Positions 24,439-32,571 of a DNA stretch of 64,000 nt are shown in pieces. How positions within the stretch are numbered: position 1 is the stretch's first letter; every line of letters begins with the position of its first letter. Source of the DNA: Pseudoclavibacter sp. RFBB5 (GTDB lineage: Bacteria > Actinomycetota > Actinomycetes > Actinomycetales > Microbacteriaceae); the NCBI RefSeq assembly GCF_002931555.1, contig NZ_PSTZ01000010.1, positions 186,001 to 250,000 of the forward strand. Direction: 5' to 3'. Under the pieces are notes generated by a model that did no database searches, was not told the DNA's origin, and saw nothing but the letters and a program-made list of their open reading frames with translations. The position numbers were made by a program, and so were the translations under genes.

Positions 24439-25133
24439 CGTCGTGCTCCTCTGGTCAGCGCCTCCGCGGCGCGCGTGCTCGTTTCGTGGTGGTGGTGGCT
24501 CTCCGTGCCGGTCAGAGCCGGGAAGCCCGGGTGCCGCCTCCGGTAGTCGACGATGTCGTCGACGTGCAGCAGCACGAGGTCGTGTGCCGATGCGAGCGCG
24601 CCCGCCTCGGTGTACGAGAGCATCTCGCCGTCGTCGCGCACGAGCTCGGCGATGACGCCGACCTCGCCTGCACCAGCCAGGCCCACGAGGTCGACGGCCG
24701 CTTCCGTGTGGCCGGGCCGCTCGAGCACGCCACCGTCGACGGCTCGCAGCGGCAGCACATGGCCGGGGCGGATGAGGTCGCGCGGCGTCGAGCCGGCGGC
24801 CGCGAGCGCTCGCACGGTCGTGGCCCGGTCGCTCGCGGAGATGCCGGTCGTCACGCCAGCGGCCGCATCCACGGTGATCGTGTAGGCGGTGCGGCGGGCG
24901 TCCTCGCTGTGTTCGACCATGAGCGGCAGCTCGAGCCGATCGGCGAGGTGGCCGGGCAGCGGCGCGCACAGCAGTCCCGACGAGTGGCGGATGATCCACC
25001 CCACCCATTCGGGGGTCGCAGTGCTGGCGGCGAGGATCGCGTCGACCTCGTTCTCGCGCGAGGAGTCGTCGGCGACGAGCACCGGGCGTCCGGCCCGCAG
25101 CGCGTCGAGCGCGCGGGCGAGCTGGCCGCTCAT
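24435..25133 (-). CDS. ribB: 3,4-Dihydroxy-2-butanone-4-phosphate synthase, stand-alone
   Basis: 232 residues. RibB blocks are [14 protein letters not shown] (the usual Gly of RENEGD is Val here), [52 protein letters not shown] and [16 protein letters not shown]. The chain ends soon after [13 protein letters not shown] with a HHHH-containing tail. The GTP cyclohydrolase II half found in fused actinobacterial RibBA is absent, so RibA must come from elsewhere. It converts ribulose 5-phosphate to the C4 precursor of riboflavin. The ATG overlaps the ribD stop by 4 nt. Confidence 0.93.
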   Translation of the reverse strand: MSGQLARALDALRAGRPVLVADDSSRENEVDAILAASTATPEWVGWIIRHSSGLLCAPLPGHLADRLELPLMVEHSEDARRTAYTITVDAAAGVTTGISASDRATTVRALAAAGSTPRDLIRPGHVLPLRAVDGGVLERPGHTEAAVDLVGLAGAGEVGVIAELVRDDGEMLSYTEAGALASAHDLVLLHVDDIVDYRRRHPGFPALTGTESHHHHETSTRAAEALTRGARR

Positions 25134-26236
25134 GCTGCGACCCCCTCGGCCGCGACGGCGCCGACGTGCTGGGGGTGCGCGCGCGTGTCCCGAACGAGGT
25201 GGATGAGCGTGTCGACGCCAAGCGGATGCACGGACTCGGTGGTCCACCGGTTCGCGTCGCGCAGACGCCCGACGTCGAGCGACGCGACGGAACTCGCGCC
25301 GTCGCCCAGGAGGATCGGCGCGACGTAGGCGTCGATCTCGTCGACGAGACCAGCTCGCAAGAACGCAGCCGAGATGGTCGGACCGCCCTCGACGATCACG
25401 TGGCGGGCGCCGAGCAGGTGCAGCTCCTCGAGCGCGGTGACTGGGTCGTGGGTCCTCAGGTGGACGAACAACTCGGGGTCGGCGCGAACGGCGGCATCGG
25501 CGGCCACATCCCGCATGCCCATGACGACGCGCAGAGGCTGGGGCGCATGGACGGCCGCGGGCCCGCGGACAGAGAGCGTCGGGTCATCGGAGCGCTGCGT
25601 GCCCGTGCCCACGAGGATCGCGCAGGCTTCGGCCCGCCGCTGGTGCGCGTGCAGCCGCGCGGCTTCCGAGGTGATCCACCGGCTCGACCCGTCTGCGGCG
25701 GCGACCCGCCCGTCGAGGGTGGAGGCGAGCTTGAGCGTCACGAAGGGCCGGCCTTCGGCGACGCCGGTGAGCCAGGCGCGCAGGAGCGCCTCGCCTTCGG
25801 CAACACGGAGCCCCTCGAGCACGCGCACCCCGTTCGACCGCAGCCGCGCAGCTCCCCCGGAGGCAACCGGGTTCGGGTCGGCGACCGCGAACACGACCTC
25901 CGCGACGCCAGCCTCGAGCAGGGCGTCCGCGCACGATGCCGTCCGCCCGGTGTGGGAGCACGGTTCGAGCGTCACGACGGCGGTCGCGCCCCGCACTTCC
26001 GTCCCGGCAGACCGGGCGTCGTCGAGCGCGGCGGCCTCCGCGTGCGGGGTGCCCGCCCCTCGGTGGAAGCCGCGTCCCAGGATGCGGCGCGGGCCGCCGC
26101 CCGGAGACGGCGGTGCGAGGAGCACGCACCCGACCCTGGGGTTCGGGTCTCTCAGTGGCCCGCGGGCCGCGAGGGAGAGCGCCAGTTGCATGGCGGCGTC
26201 GACAGACTCGACGCGGTTGGATTCTTGGATCGGCAT
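25130..26236 (-). CDS. ribD: Bifunctional pyrimidine deaminase/reductase RibD
   Basis: 368 residues. The N-terminal zinc deaminase has HAEAAAL and the [20 protein letters not shown] metal site; the C-terminal reductase opens with [34 protein letters not shown] and includes [15 protein letters not shown]. It performs the second and third steps of riboflavin synthesis. The ATG at 26236 was chosen because GGAGG stands 10 nt upstream and because that SD is the part that can be masked by the riboswitch expression platform; longer in-frame starts run into the riboswitch. First gene of the rib operon. Confidence 0.94.
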   Translation of the reverse strand: MPIQESNRVESVDAAMQLALSLAARGPLRDPNPRVGCVLLAPPSPGGGPRRILGRGFHRGAGTPHAEAAALDDARSAGTEVRGATAVVTLEPCSHTGRTASCADALLEAGVAEVVFAVADPNPVASGGAARLRSNGVRVLEGLRVAEGEALLRAWLTGVAEGRPFVTLKLASTLDGRVAAADGSSRWITSEAARLHAHQRRAEACAILVGTGTQRSDDPTLSVRGPAAVHAPQPLRVVMGMRDVAADAAVRADPELFVHLRTHDPVTALEELHLLGARHVIVEGGPTISAAFLRAGLVDEIDAYVAPILLGDGASSVASLDVGRLRDANRWTTESVHPLGVDTLIHLVRDTRAHPQHVGAVAAEGVAA

Positions 26237-26289
26237 CGCCGGTGACCTCCGCATTTCGCGTGCCACGGGGCCATATCCCGGTACCGGCG
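26237..26289 (-). promoter_or_regulatory. SD-masking hairpin, riboswitch expression platform
   Basis: On the minus strand CGCCGGTACC (26289-26280) can pair with GGTCACCGGCG (26247-26237), which runs from the ribD SD to the start codon. When formed it would hide GGAGG, a translational off state fitting the FMN riboswitch upstream. Confidence 0.5.
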
Positions 26290-26347
26290 CAGCCGGAGAT
26301 TCCGGCAGCCGACGCCAACGAAGGCCCTCGCCGAAACGAGCGCCTCC

Positions 26348-26468
26348 CATGCACCTACCATCCGGACTTTAACCGTCGGTCCTGGAATTCCACCAGGTCA
26401 ACCGCTCGCGGACGAGCGGGTCGCGGACTCTCACCGCCGGTTCGGACTTTCACCGACCCCGGAGCATG
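26348..26468 (-). promoter_or_regulatory. FMN riboswitch (RFN element)
   Basis: The minus strand carries the canonical blocks in order: GGGGTCGGTGAAAGTCC, ACCGGCGGTGAGAGTCCGCGA, a variable hairpin (CCGCTCG...CGAGCGG), GACCTGGTGGAATTCCAGGA and CCGACGGTTAAAGTCCGGATG. CATGC/GCATG closes the P1 helix. It stands upstream of ribD and controls the rib operon. Confidence 0.97.
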
Positions 26469-26557
26469 TTGCACGGCGAGCCTAAGCGAGACGACCGTCG
26501 GAAGACAGCGTGTGACGCCCGGAAACCGACTTCGTCGCGATGTTTCGGGAAGGCGGC

Positions 26558-27337
26558 CTACGCGACCACTTCGCGCAGGCCGATCGCGAGGTGCACGTCC
26601 TGGCGCTGACCGCCGGAGTGCACCAGCGCGGAGCCGTCATCGTCGACGGTGAGCTGCGTGCGGTGGCTGCGCAGGGCGGCCACGACGGCGTCGCGGTGCT
26701 GCTCGAGGTCGAACCATTCGAGGTCGCCGATCTCGGCCGCGAGCTCGCGTTCGCTCTGCTCGACGAGTTCGGCGAACCGCACGCCGGCACCCCGCGCGGC
26801 GGCGAGGCTCGCTTCGCGGGCTCGAACGTGGTCGGGGTGCCCGTAGCCGCCCGTCGCGTCGTAGCTGATGACGAGGTCCGGCTCGTCGTGGGCGATGACG
26901 GCGGCGAGGTCGGCCGTGACCTCCTCGACGGGAGCCACGCTGAACGCCCGCAGGTCGGTTTCGTCGGCGGGACCAGCGAGGCCTGGCCGCAGCCAGCGCA
27001 TCCCGGAGTCGCGGTACTCGCGCACCTTCAGGCCCTCTGCCCGTGCGGGCGGCGTTCCGAGCCACCGGTGCTGGTCGATGCCGAGCGCGTCGAGGGACCC
27101 GCGCAGCTCGCGCTCGCGCACGTCCGCGAGGTCCGCGACCGACGTGTCGGCGGGAAGGACGCCCGCGACGATCTCACCGAGCTCACCGCGCGTGCAGGTC
27201 ACGAGTGTCACCTTGGCGCCGCGCTCGTGCAGTTCGCGCAGCAGCGCTCCGCCCGCGAGGGCTTCGTCGTCGGGATGCGCGTGCACGACCAGCGCGTGTC
27301 GCACGGAGTCGAGCAGGCTCGCGCTGCCCTCAGGCAC
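26558..27337 (-). CDS. mshB: PIG-L/MshB-type GlcNAc deacetylase
   Basis: 259 residues. The zinc site is visible as VVHAHPDDEALAGGALL near the start and GGYGHPDHVRAREA in the middle, with VTCTRGELGEI and DSGMRWL between, as in MshB, which deacetylates GlcNAc-inositol in mycothiol synthesis. It is somewhat shorter than mycobacterial MshB. The GTG start overlaps the end of the mshA-like gene by 8 nt, so both are one operon. Mycothiol S-conjugate amidase (Mca) is a close relative; the link to MshA favours MshB. Confidence 0.85.
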   Translation of the reverse strand: MPEGSASLLDSVRHALVVHAHPDDEALAGGALLRELHERGAKVTLVTCTRGELGEIVAGVLPADTSVADLADVRERELRGSLDALGIDQHRWLGTPPARAEGLKVREYRDSGMRWLRPGLAGPADETDLRAFSVAPVEEVTADLAAVIAHDEPDLVISYDATGGYGHPDHVRAREASLAAARGAGVRFAELVEQSERELAAEIGDLEWFDLEQHRDAVVAALRSHRTQLTVDDDGSALVHSGGQRQDVHLAIGLREVVA

Positions 27338-28592
27338 GCGACGACCCCTGCCCCGCCTGAACGACCAACTGGCGGAACACGGCCAGGAGGCCCTCAGCGC
27401 TCAGATCCCAGGAGTGGGCGAGCGCGTGCTCGCGCGCGGCGACGCTCAAGCGCTCGGCGAGCTCCGGGTCGCGCAGGATGCGCGCGATGGCGGCTGCCCA
27501 GTCCGCGGGGTCGCGGGTCTCGAGCAACGTGCCGGTGACGCCGTCGACAACTGCCTCGCGAAGCCCGCCAGCGGCGGAGGCCACAACCGGCACTCCCGAG
27601 GCTGCGGCTTCGAGGGCGACCAGACCGTACGTCTCGGAGTGCGACGGGATCAGCACGACGTCGACGAGCCGCAGCTGGGCGGCGAGCGCCTGCCTGCTGA
27701 GCGAGCCGATGTACTGCACGTGCTCGGCGAGCCCGTGCCGCGCGACCGCCTCGTGCAGCTTCGCTTCGTAGGCGCGCCCGTCGTCGTCCGGAGGGGCGGC
27801 GCCCACGAGCACGTAGTCGGGGCGCACGTCGTCGTCGATCTCGGCGATCGCGTCGAGCGCCAGGTCGAAGCCCTTGAGCGGATGCAGGCGCCCAGCTGAC
27901 AGGGCGCGCTTGGGTCGCGACTCCCGGGCGGCTGGCTCGGCCCGCGCATCCCGGGCCGGGAAGAAGAGGTCGGCGTCGACACCGGGCGGCACGATGTGGG
28001 TGATCGCCGGGTTGCCGCCGAGCCTCGAGAGGACGGTGTCGCGCTCCGCTCTGCTCACGACGACGATGGCGTCGACCGACTTCGCGAGCATCGCCTCGCC
28101 GGCGAGGCGGCCTGGCGACTCGGCGCGCTCCCCGTCGGCGAGCGGCGTCGAGCTGCCGGCGGCGATGGAGTGGAAGCTCTGCACGATCGGGATGCCCAGC
28201 TCGCGTGCGACGGGTAGGGCGGCGACGCCAGAGAACCAGTGCTGGGCGTGGAGCACGTCGACGGACAGCTCGACGAGGAGGACGGCCAGCGCATCCCGGA
28301 ACTCGTCGATGACGTGCTCGTGCTCGCCTTTCGAGATGAGTCGAGCGGGGCCGGCCTCCAGGTTGTGGAGCCGGAGGTTGTCGCCGAGCTGCACGGTGGG
28401 AGCGGAGCCGGGGTCGCTGCGCCTCGTGATGAGCTCGACCTGGTGGCCGCGGTCCGCGAGTGCCTCCGCCTGCGCCAGCACCACGACGTTCATGCCACCC
28501 GCATCCTTGGTCCCCGGCTCGTCGAGGGGAGAGGTGTGGAGCACGACAAACGCGATGCGGAGGGGGCGCTCGTCGGGGAGGACATCAGGCAT
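27330..28592 (-). CDS. mshA: Glycosyltransferase, D-inositol-3-phosphate type (MshA-like)
   Basis: 420 residues, GT-B fold of family GT4. The N-terminal domain has LHTSPLDEPGTKDAGGMNVVVLAQAEALADRGHQV (the MshA G-G-M-N-V motif) and VLHAQHWFSG. The C-terminal domain has RPKRALSAGRLHPLKGFDLALDAI, and IPSHSETYGLVALEAAASGVPVVAS with the E-x7-E nucleotide-sugar motif. It would join GlcNAc to inositol 3-phosphate, the first step of mycothiol synthesis. A -10-like TACGGT stands 7 nt before the ATG. It overlaps the deacetylase gene by 8 nt. Confidence 0.88.
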   Translation of the reverse strand: MPDVLPDERPLRIAFVVLHTSPLDEPGTKDAGGMNVVVLAQAEALADRGHQVELITRRSDPGSAPTVQLGDNLRLHNLEAGPARLISKGEHEHVIDEFRDALAVLLVELSVDVLHAQHWFSGVAALPVARELGIPIVQSFHSIAAGSSTPLADGERAESPGRLAGEAMLAKSVDAIVVVSRAERDTVLSRLGGNPAITHIVPPGVDADLFFPARDARAEPAARESRPKRALSAGRLHPLKGFDLALDAIAEIDDDVRPDYVLVGAAPPDDDGRAYEAKLHEAVARHGLAEHVQYIGSLSRQALAAQLRLVDVVLIPSHSETYGLVALEAAASGVPVVASAAGGLREAVVDGVTGTLLETRDPADWAAAIARILRDPELAERLSVAAREHALAHSWDLSAEGLLAVFRQLVVQAGQGSSRA

Positions 28593-28679
28593 GCCTCCGA
28601 CCGTAGGCGTCGCGGGCCCGCTTCGCCATTCGGGATGCCCCGCGTTACGCGGCCCGGATGAGTGCGGGTTCGGTCGCGC

Positions 28680-28952
28680 TCAGATATGCAGGCAGCGGCA
28701 CACGGCGTGGCAGCCGTCGAACGATCGCCCGCGTGCGTTGCGGAGCACGTTGATGGCCGGCGGCGACAGATGGCGGCGCACGGCCTCGCGCAGCAGATCG
28801 TCCCCTGAGGCCGGATACTCGATCTGCCACAGCAGCTCTCGGATCTCGCCGCGCAGGGGCGCCTCCACAAACGACTCCCGAATGTCAACGATCCCGGCGA
28901 GCGCGGTTTCCGATGTCGAGCCGGCGGCGGCTGGACGCTGGTTGGCTTTCAT
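28680..28952 (-). CDS. DUF2795-type small protein
   Basis: 90 residues. The C-terminal half LLWQIEYPASGDDLLREAVRRHLSPPAINVLRNARGRSFDG fits the DUF2795 pattern (hydrophobic-YPA, D-L, a V-I-x-x-L helix, then F/Y-D-G), a small domain common in actinobacteria with no known function. The ATG at 28952 has GGGAGG upstream. The same frame stays open to a GTG at 29126 and would add an N-terminal membrane helix (LIQFAVLWACAAGCAAWQLAKRARR); I consider this less likely. It ends in CRCLHI. Divergent from the first DUF7882 gene. Confidence 0.75.
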   Translation of the reverse strand: MKANQRPAAAGSTSETALAGIVDIRESFVEAPLRGEIRELLWQIEYPASGDDLLREAVRRHLSPPAINVLRNARGRSFDGCHAVCRCLHI

Positions 28953-29396
28953 GAGGACCTCCCTGTCCGTCTGATTCCAGGGTCCCGCATCCGGGTCACG
29001 GGCGGCAGTGGTGGCACGATTCGAAAGAACGTGGTAGCGGATCCAGCGTCGAGCTCGCTTGGCGAGCTGCCAGGCAGCGCAGCCCGCGGCGCACGCCCAG
29101 AGCACCGCGAACTGGATGAGGATCACGACCCCCCGCCAACTCCAGCACCGTCATCGATCACCACCTCCTCGGACTCGGCACCCAGCGAACCTAGAGCGGG
29201 ACGGAGCAACCTGAAACGGCTTGCGCCAGCGTTGCCGTGCCGCTAGTGATCGCGACGGCTCGCCGGCAGTCGACCGTCTGGGTGCCCCCGCCCCTTAACG
29301 CGAATCGGAGCCGGAGGGAATCCACGCGTCGCCGTTCGGCGCACTTCCTAGGCTGGATGCACGTGCCACACACGCGCCGACCGGAAAGGCAGCACG
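28953..29396. other. 444-bp gap between divergent genes
   Basis: No convincing gene. The left part is an in-frame upstream extension of the DUF2795 gene that could encode a membrane helix from GTG 29126. The right part holds the upstream region of the DUF7882 gene, with a -10-like TAGGCT near 29350 and GGAAAGG before the ATG. No strong repeat or hairpin is seen. Confidence 0.5.
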
Positions 29397-29750
29397 ATGG
29401 GAACCCTCACGTACGCGTCCTTGCACCTGGAGTTCGAGGACCGTCTCCTCCAGCATCTGCAGATCGTGATCATCCAGAAGTTCCGTCGCCACGAGGCGTT
29501 TCTCATGTCGTGGAAGGAGTCCGCGAGCGCGGCTGATGGGCGGGCGGCGATCTGGCTCACGCCGAACGTCCCGATCTCCTTCAAGTTCTACGGCAGCAAG
29601 GCACCGTCGGTGAACCGCGACTGGCTGTCGTCGCTCGCGCGTTCCGCGGACAGCTCGACGGGCCTGATCGTCACCGGGGAGGACGGCGAGCTCGCGCTGG
29701 CGTCCCCCGACAGCGGGCAACCAGGAACCGCCCACCATAAGTGGCATTAG
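29397..29750 (+). CDS. DUF7882-type small protein, paralog 1
   Basis: 117 residues. MGTLTYASLHLEFEDRLLQH, LQIVIIQKFRRHEAFLMSWK, the GRAAIWLTPNVPISFKFYG strand pair, APSVNRDWLSSLARSADSSTGL, then a loose acidic tail. This is the small Microbacteriaceae protein often labelled 'ATP-dependent DNA ligase' although it has none of the ligase motifs. The paralogs here start at 29837 and 34725 (minus). SD GGAAAGG. Soluble, mixed alpha/beta, function unknown. It stands first in the accessory block that carries the ANTAR regulators and P450. Confidence 0.82.
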   Translation: MGTLTYASLHLEFEDRLLQHLQIVIIQKFRRHEAFLMSWKESASAADGRAAIWLTPNVPISFKFYGSKAPSVNRDWLSSLARSADSSTGLIVTGEDGELALASPDSGQPGTAHHKWH

Positions 29751-29836
29751 CACAACTCGCCAGCGATCTCTACCCCTCGAATTTTCAACTCCGCCTCGGG
29801 ACGCTACTAGGAGGCCACGAGGATTGGGGGACCGCC

Positions 29837-30244
29837 ATGGGATACCTGTACTACGGGGCGGACGCCCACGCGATCGAGATCGAAGACCGGCCGTTGGCGC
29901 ACCTGCGAGTCGCGATCTTGAGCCTCCTCCGGGCCGGGCACAGCGTTGCCTTCACCTGCCCGCGGTCGAAGGACCTCGGTGGCGGCCGCGAGTCGCTCTG
30001 GATCACGCCGCAGACCGACCTCCGCTTCCGCTTCCGTGGAAGCCGTGCACCGAACCTGAACGAGCACTGGGTGCGCGCCATCATCGCGACGAACGATTCG
30101 GCGGCAGGGCTCCACCTGGTACCGGAGTGCACGCAGTTCAATGAGCCCGTCGCGCACCACCCCGCGGCCCAGCAGAGCGCACCCGTGCACCAGTCGGATC
30201 TTGGGCGCCGCTCGGCGCCTGAGCATCAGCTCTCGAAGTCGTAG
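29837..30244 (+). CDS. DUF7882-type small protein, divergent paralog 2
   Basis: 135 residues. The fold blocks of paralog 1 are recognisable but changed: MGYLYYGADAHAIEIEDRPLAH, LRVAILSLLRAGHSVAF, GGGRESLWITPQTDLRFRFRG, RAPNLNEHWVRAI and SAAGLHLVPE. The second strand lost SWK and became TCPRSK. An unrelated His/Gln/Ser-rich tail of ~35 residues follows. The ATG at 29837 is used because homologs start MG-L-Y. Its 3' end overlaps the convergent small gene at 30226 by 19 nt. Probably a diverged duplicate. Confidence 0.75.
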   Translation: MGYLYYGADAHAIEIEDRPLAHLRVAILSLLRAGHSVAFTCPRSKDLGGGRESLWITPQTDLRFRFRGSRAPNLNEHWVRAIIATNDSAAGLHLVPECTQFNEPVAHHPAAQQSAPVHQSDLGRRSAPEHQLSKS

Positions 30245-30483
30245 AACGAGATGTCGGCGAACGGTGCGCCGTCATCGCCCTCGTCAGCGATCACCGGCAC
30301 CTCGCGGACGCTCACAGACGACGCCGTCGTGATGAGTTCCCACTGCTCCAGGCGCCCACGCACGGGAAAGCGAACCAGGTCTCCGCCCTGGCGGACCGCA
30401 TCCACGATCATGTGCTGCAACGTCGGCATCGCCTCATCGTCGACGTAGTGCGCACGGTCATCGACTGTCACCAGGAATGGCAT
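30226..30483 (-). CDS. Small acidic protein family, copy 1 (diverged)
   Basis: 85 residues: MPFLVTVDDRAHYVDDEA, an amphipathic helix ending AVRQGGDLVRFPV, WELITTASSVSVREVPV, and an acidic end DISFYDFES. The arrangement (LTV-N/D start, A-x3-GG before a strand, L-I-T block, terminal F-x-DF) is shared with the proteins at 32238 and 34071. It is otherwise unrecognised. The ATG at 30483 has GGTGGAGGTGG upstream and aligns with the other copies. Divergent from the GAF-ANTAR pair. Confidence 0.72.
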   Translation of the reverse strand: MPFLVTVDDRAHYVDDEAMPTLQHMIVDAVRQGGDLVRFPVRGRLEQWELITTASSVSVREVPVIADEGDDGAPFADISFYDFES

Positions 30484-30652
30484 GTCCACCTCCACCGGGA
30501 AAAGAACTCACCGTCCAGTGAACGCCTTCGCGAGCCCAGAATCTGGGCCTGGAACAACGTCGACGTATGTGCTATCGAGCAGACGCGGGGCGCAGTTGCG
30601 GCATTGCAATAGAGTTGGGGCAGGGTTTCGACGGACCGAGAACGGGATCAAC

Positions 30653-31360
30653 ATGGCACGGGACGCATACGACGCAGCAGTCCAGACGCTGCAGGCGCCG
30701 CTCGATTCTGTCGATGGCGTGGCTGACTCCCTCGTCGGTCTGTTCCCCGTCTCGGGCGCGGCCGTCTCCACGATCGGCGAGCTGCTCGGCAACCAGACGG
30801 TCTCTGCGTCGAACGAGGTCGCCGCACGGCTGGACGAGCTGCAGTTCGACCTCGGCGAGGGACCATGCTGGGACACCCTCGCCACAGGGCGCCCTGTTCT
30901 CGAGCCGAACCTCCGAGAGCTGCCAGACACCCGCTGGCCGGCGTTCGGCCCGGCCATCCCCCGCGACAAGGTGGGAGCTCTCTTCGCGTTCCCGATGCTG
31001 GTCGGCCCGCTGCGGGTCGGGGCCATCGACCTCTACGCCGCCGCCCCGATCGGCTTCGAGCCGCTCCAGACGCGTCAGGCCACTCACCTCGCCTCGCTCG
31101 TCGCGCGCAACGTCCTCCGCCTCGCGCTCGCCTCCTCGGGCGACGAACCCCACCCGGAGGGCAAGCACTCGCGTCGCAAGATCCATCAGGCGACCGGGAT
31201 GGTGCTGGCGCAGCTCGAGACGACCGCGGACGAGGCGACCCTCGTCATCCAGGGACACGCCTTCGCGACAGGTCGATCCATGATGGAGATCGCCGAGGAG
31301 ATCCTCGCCGGACAGCTGGCGTTCCGAGCGGGGCCGTCCGGAATCGAGGAGCGGCGATGA
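30653..31360 (+). CDS. GAF-ANTAR regulator 1
   Basis: 235 residues. A GAF sensor domain (about 20-170) contains GEGPCWDTLATGRPVLEPNLRE and a core ending IDLYAAAPIGFEPLQTRQA. It is followed by a C-terminal ANTAR RNA-binding helix bundle, SRRKIHQATGMVLAQLETTADEATLVIQGHAFATGRSMMEIAEEIL. ANTAR proteins bind paired hexaloop hairpins in nascent RNA and prevent termination; GAF domains sense small ligands or redox state. The ATG at 30653 was chosen at the conserved start. It overlaps the second GAF-ANTAR gene by 4 nt, so the two are made together and may act as a heteromer. Confidence 0.88.
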   Translation: MARDAYDAAVQTLQAPLDSVDGVADSLVGLFPVSGAAVSTIGELLGNQTVSASNEVAARLDELQFDLGEGPCWDTLATGRPVLEPNLRELPDTRWPAFGPAIPRDKVGALFAFPMLVGPLRVGAIDLYAAAPIGFEPLQTRQATHLASLVARNVLRLALASSGDEPHPEGKHSRRKIHQATGMVLAQLETTADEATLVIQGHAFATGRSMMEIAEEILAGQLAFRAGPSGIEERR

Positions 31361-32070
31361 TCCGCGATGCAAGGGACACGCAGCTGCTCGAGACCTTCGC
31401 GGTGCTCGCCGACACGCTCGTCGCGGGCTACGACGTCGTTGACCTGCTGCAGATACTCGTCGATCGCTGCCAATCGCTGCTCGAGGTGACAGCAGCCGGC
31501 ATTCTGCTCGCCGACGAGCACGGCGATCTCGAGCTGGTGGTCTCGACGAGTGAGGCGGCGAGCGTCGTCGAGACGATGCAGATCTCAGCAGACGCCGGTC
31601 CGTGCATCCAGAGCTTCAACGAGGGGCGCATCGTCGCGGTCGAGGACATCCGCGAGGCTCCGGACTCCTGGCGCATGTTCAAGCAGAGCGCGCTCGAGCA
31701 CGGTTACCTGGCCGTGCAGGCTGTGCCCTTGAAATTGCGCGAGACCACGATCGGCACGCTCAACCTGCTGCGCTCGACACCTGGAGAGTTTCCCGAGCAG
31801 GAGACCGTCGCCGCGCGCGCCCTCGCGGACGTCGCGACGATCGGCATCATCCAGGAGCGCACGATCCGTCATGCCGACACGGTGCGCGAACAGCTGCAGA
31901 ACGCGCTCAAGAGCCGCGTCGTGATCGAACAGGCCAAGGGCGTCGTCGCCTACCGACGCTCGATCACGCCTGAGGAGGCGTTCGATGTGATCCGCGGATA
32001 CGCGAGGTCGAATCGACTGTCGCTCTCGCAGGTCGCCGCGCAGCTGGTCGCGCGTACGCTCAGCATCTGA
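31357..32070 (+). CDS. GAF-ANTAR regulator 2
   Basis: 237 residues with the same architecture as the preceding gene: a GAF domain, with LLQILVDRCQSLLEVTAAGILLADEHGDLELVVSTSE and AGPCIQSFNEGRIVAVEDI, then ANTAR, with LKSRVVIEQAKGVVAYRRSITPEEAFDVIRGYARSNRLSLSQVAAQL. This ANTAR matches the classical V-I-E-Q-A-K-G form better than regulator 1. The ATG is inside the stop of regulator 1 (ATGA). Possible targets are the structured leaders of neighbouring small genes, but no dual hexaloop site is proven by eye. Confidence 0.92.
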   Translation: MIRDARDTQLLETFAVLADTLVAGYDVVDLLQILVDRCQSLLEVTAAGILLADEHGDLELVVSTSEAASVVETMQISADAGPCIQSFNEGRIVAVEDIREAPDSWRMFKQSALEHGYLAVQAVPLKLRETTIGTLNLLRSTPGEFPEQETVAARALADVATIGIIQERTIRHADTVREQLQNALKSRVVIEQAKGVVAYRRSITPEEAFDVIRGYARSNRLSLSQVAAQLVARTLSI

Positions 32071-32237
32071 CCGACCCCATACTCACCTTCAGGGCGTACG
32101 CTCACCCTGTTGGCCAGGACCTCGCCGCCGAGCCCCGCTCACGCAGCCGGGCCGTACGGTCGCCGCCATCCGCTGAACTCGGACCTTGGCGTCGAGATAT
32201 GAGAGGCCTCCGCCGGGAGGCTGAACCGAGGTCAGCT

Positions 32238-32498
32238 ATGTCCATTCTTGTCACCGTCAATCGTGAGCAGTTCGTGCTGCGTGACCCGGAGGCGATCACT
32301 CGCGTACGCGCTGAGATCGAGGAGGCGGCCCGTTCGGGTGGCCGGATGCTCGTGATCGGCGACTCGGCCGACGGCCCCGAGGTGCTCGTCACGCCGTCCA
32401 CGAACGTGCGCATCGATATCCTGCCGCTCGAAGCCCCGGACGAGGGCGAGAGCGACGACCGCGACGAAGTTGCCTTCGTCGACTTCGACGAATACTGA
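32238..32498 (+). CDS. Small acidic protein family, copy 2
   Basis: 86 residues: MSILVTVNREQFVLRDPEAI, a helix ending EEAARSGGRMLVIGD, PEVLVTPSTNVRIDILPL, then an acidic stretch and VAFVDFDEY. It is closest to the copy at 34071, sharing MSI-(L/V)-TVN, FVL-D-E-I, GG, PEVL-TP-T-VRID and DFD-Y. The 5' regions also share GAGGTCA just before the ATG. The ATG at 32238 is fixed by that alignment. A hairpin GCCTCC-GCCG-GGAGGC lies 20-35 nt upstream. Function unknown; directly precedes the P450 gene. Confidence 0.8.
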   Translation: MSILVTVNREQFVLRDPEAITRVRAEIEEAARSGGRMLVIGDSADGPEVLVTPSTNVRIDILPLEAPDEGESDDRDEVAFVDFDEY

Positions 32499-32571
32499 TT
32501 CCCGCAGGACGCTCACCGGACGCTGAGGGCTTCCCCAGCCACCTACCTGAGCGGTTTGCCAGCCTGGAGGC

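Noticed and set aside
28953-29126. Extended N-terminus of the DUF2795 protein with a membrane helix
   Set aside because: In frame and open, but the internal ATG at 28952 has a much better SD and the domain fits the short form. Kept only as an alternative.
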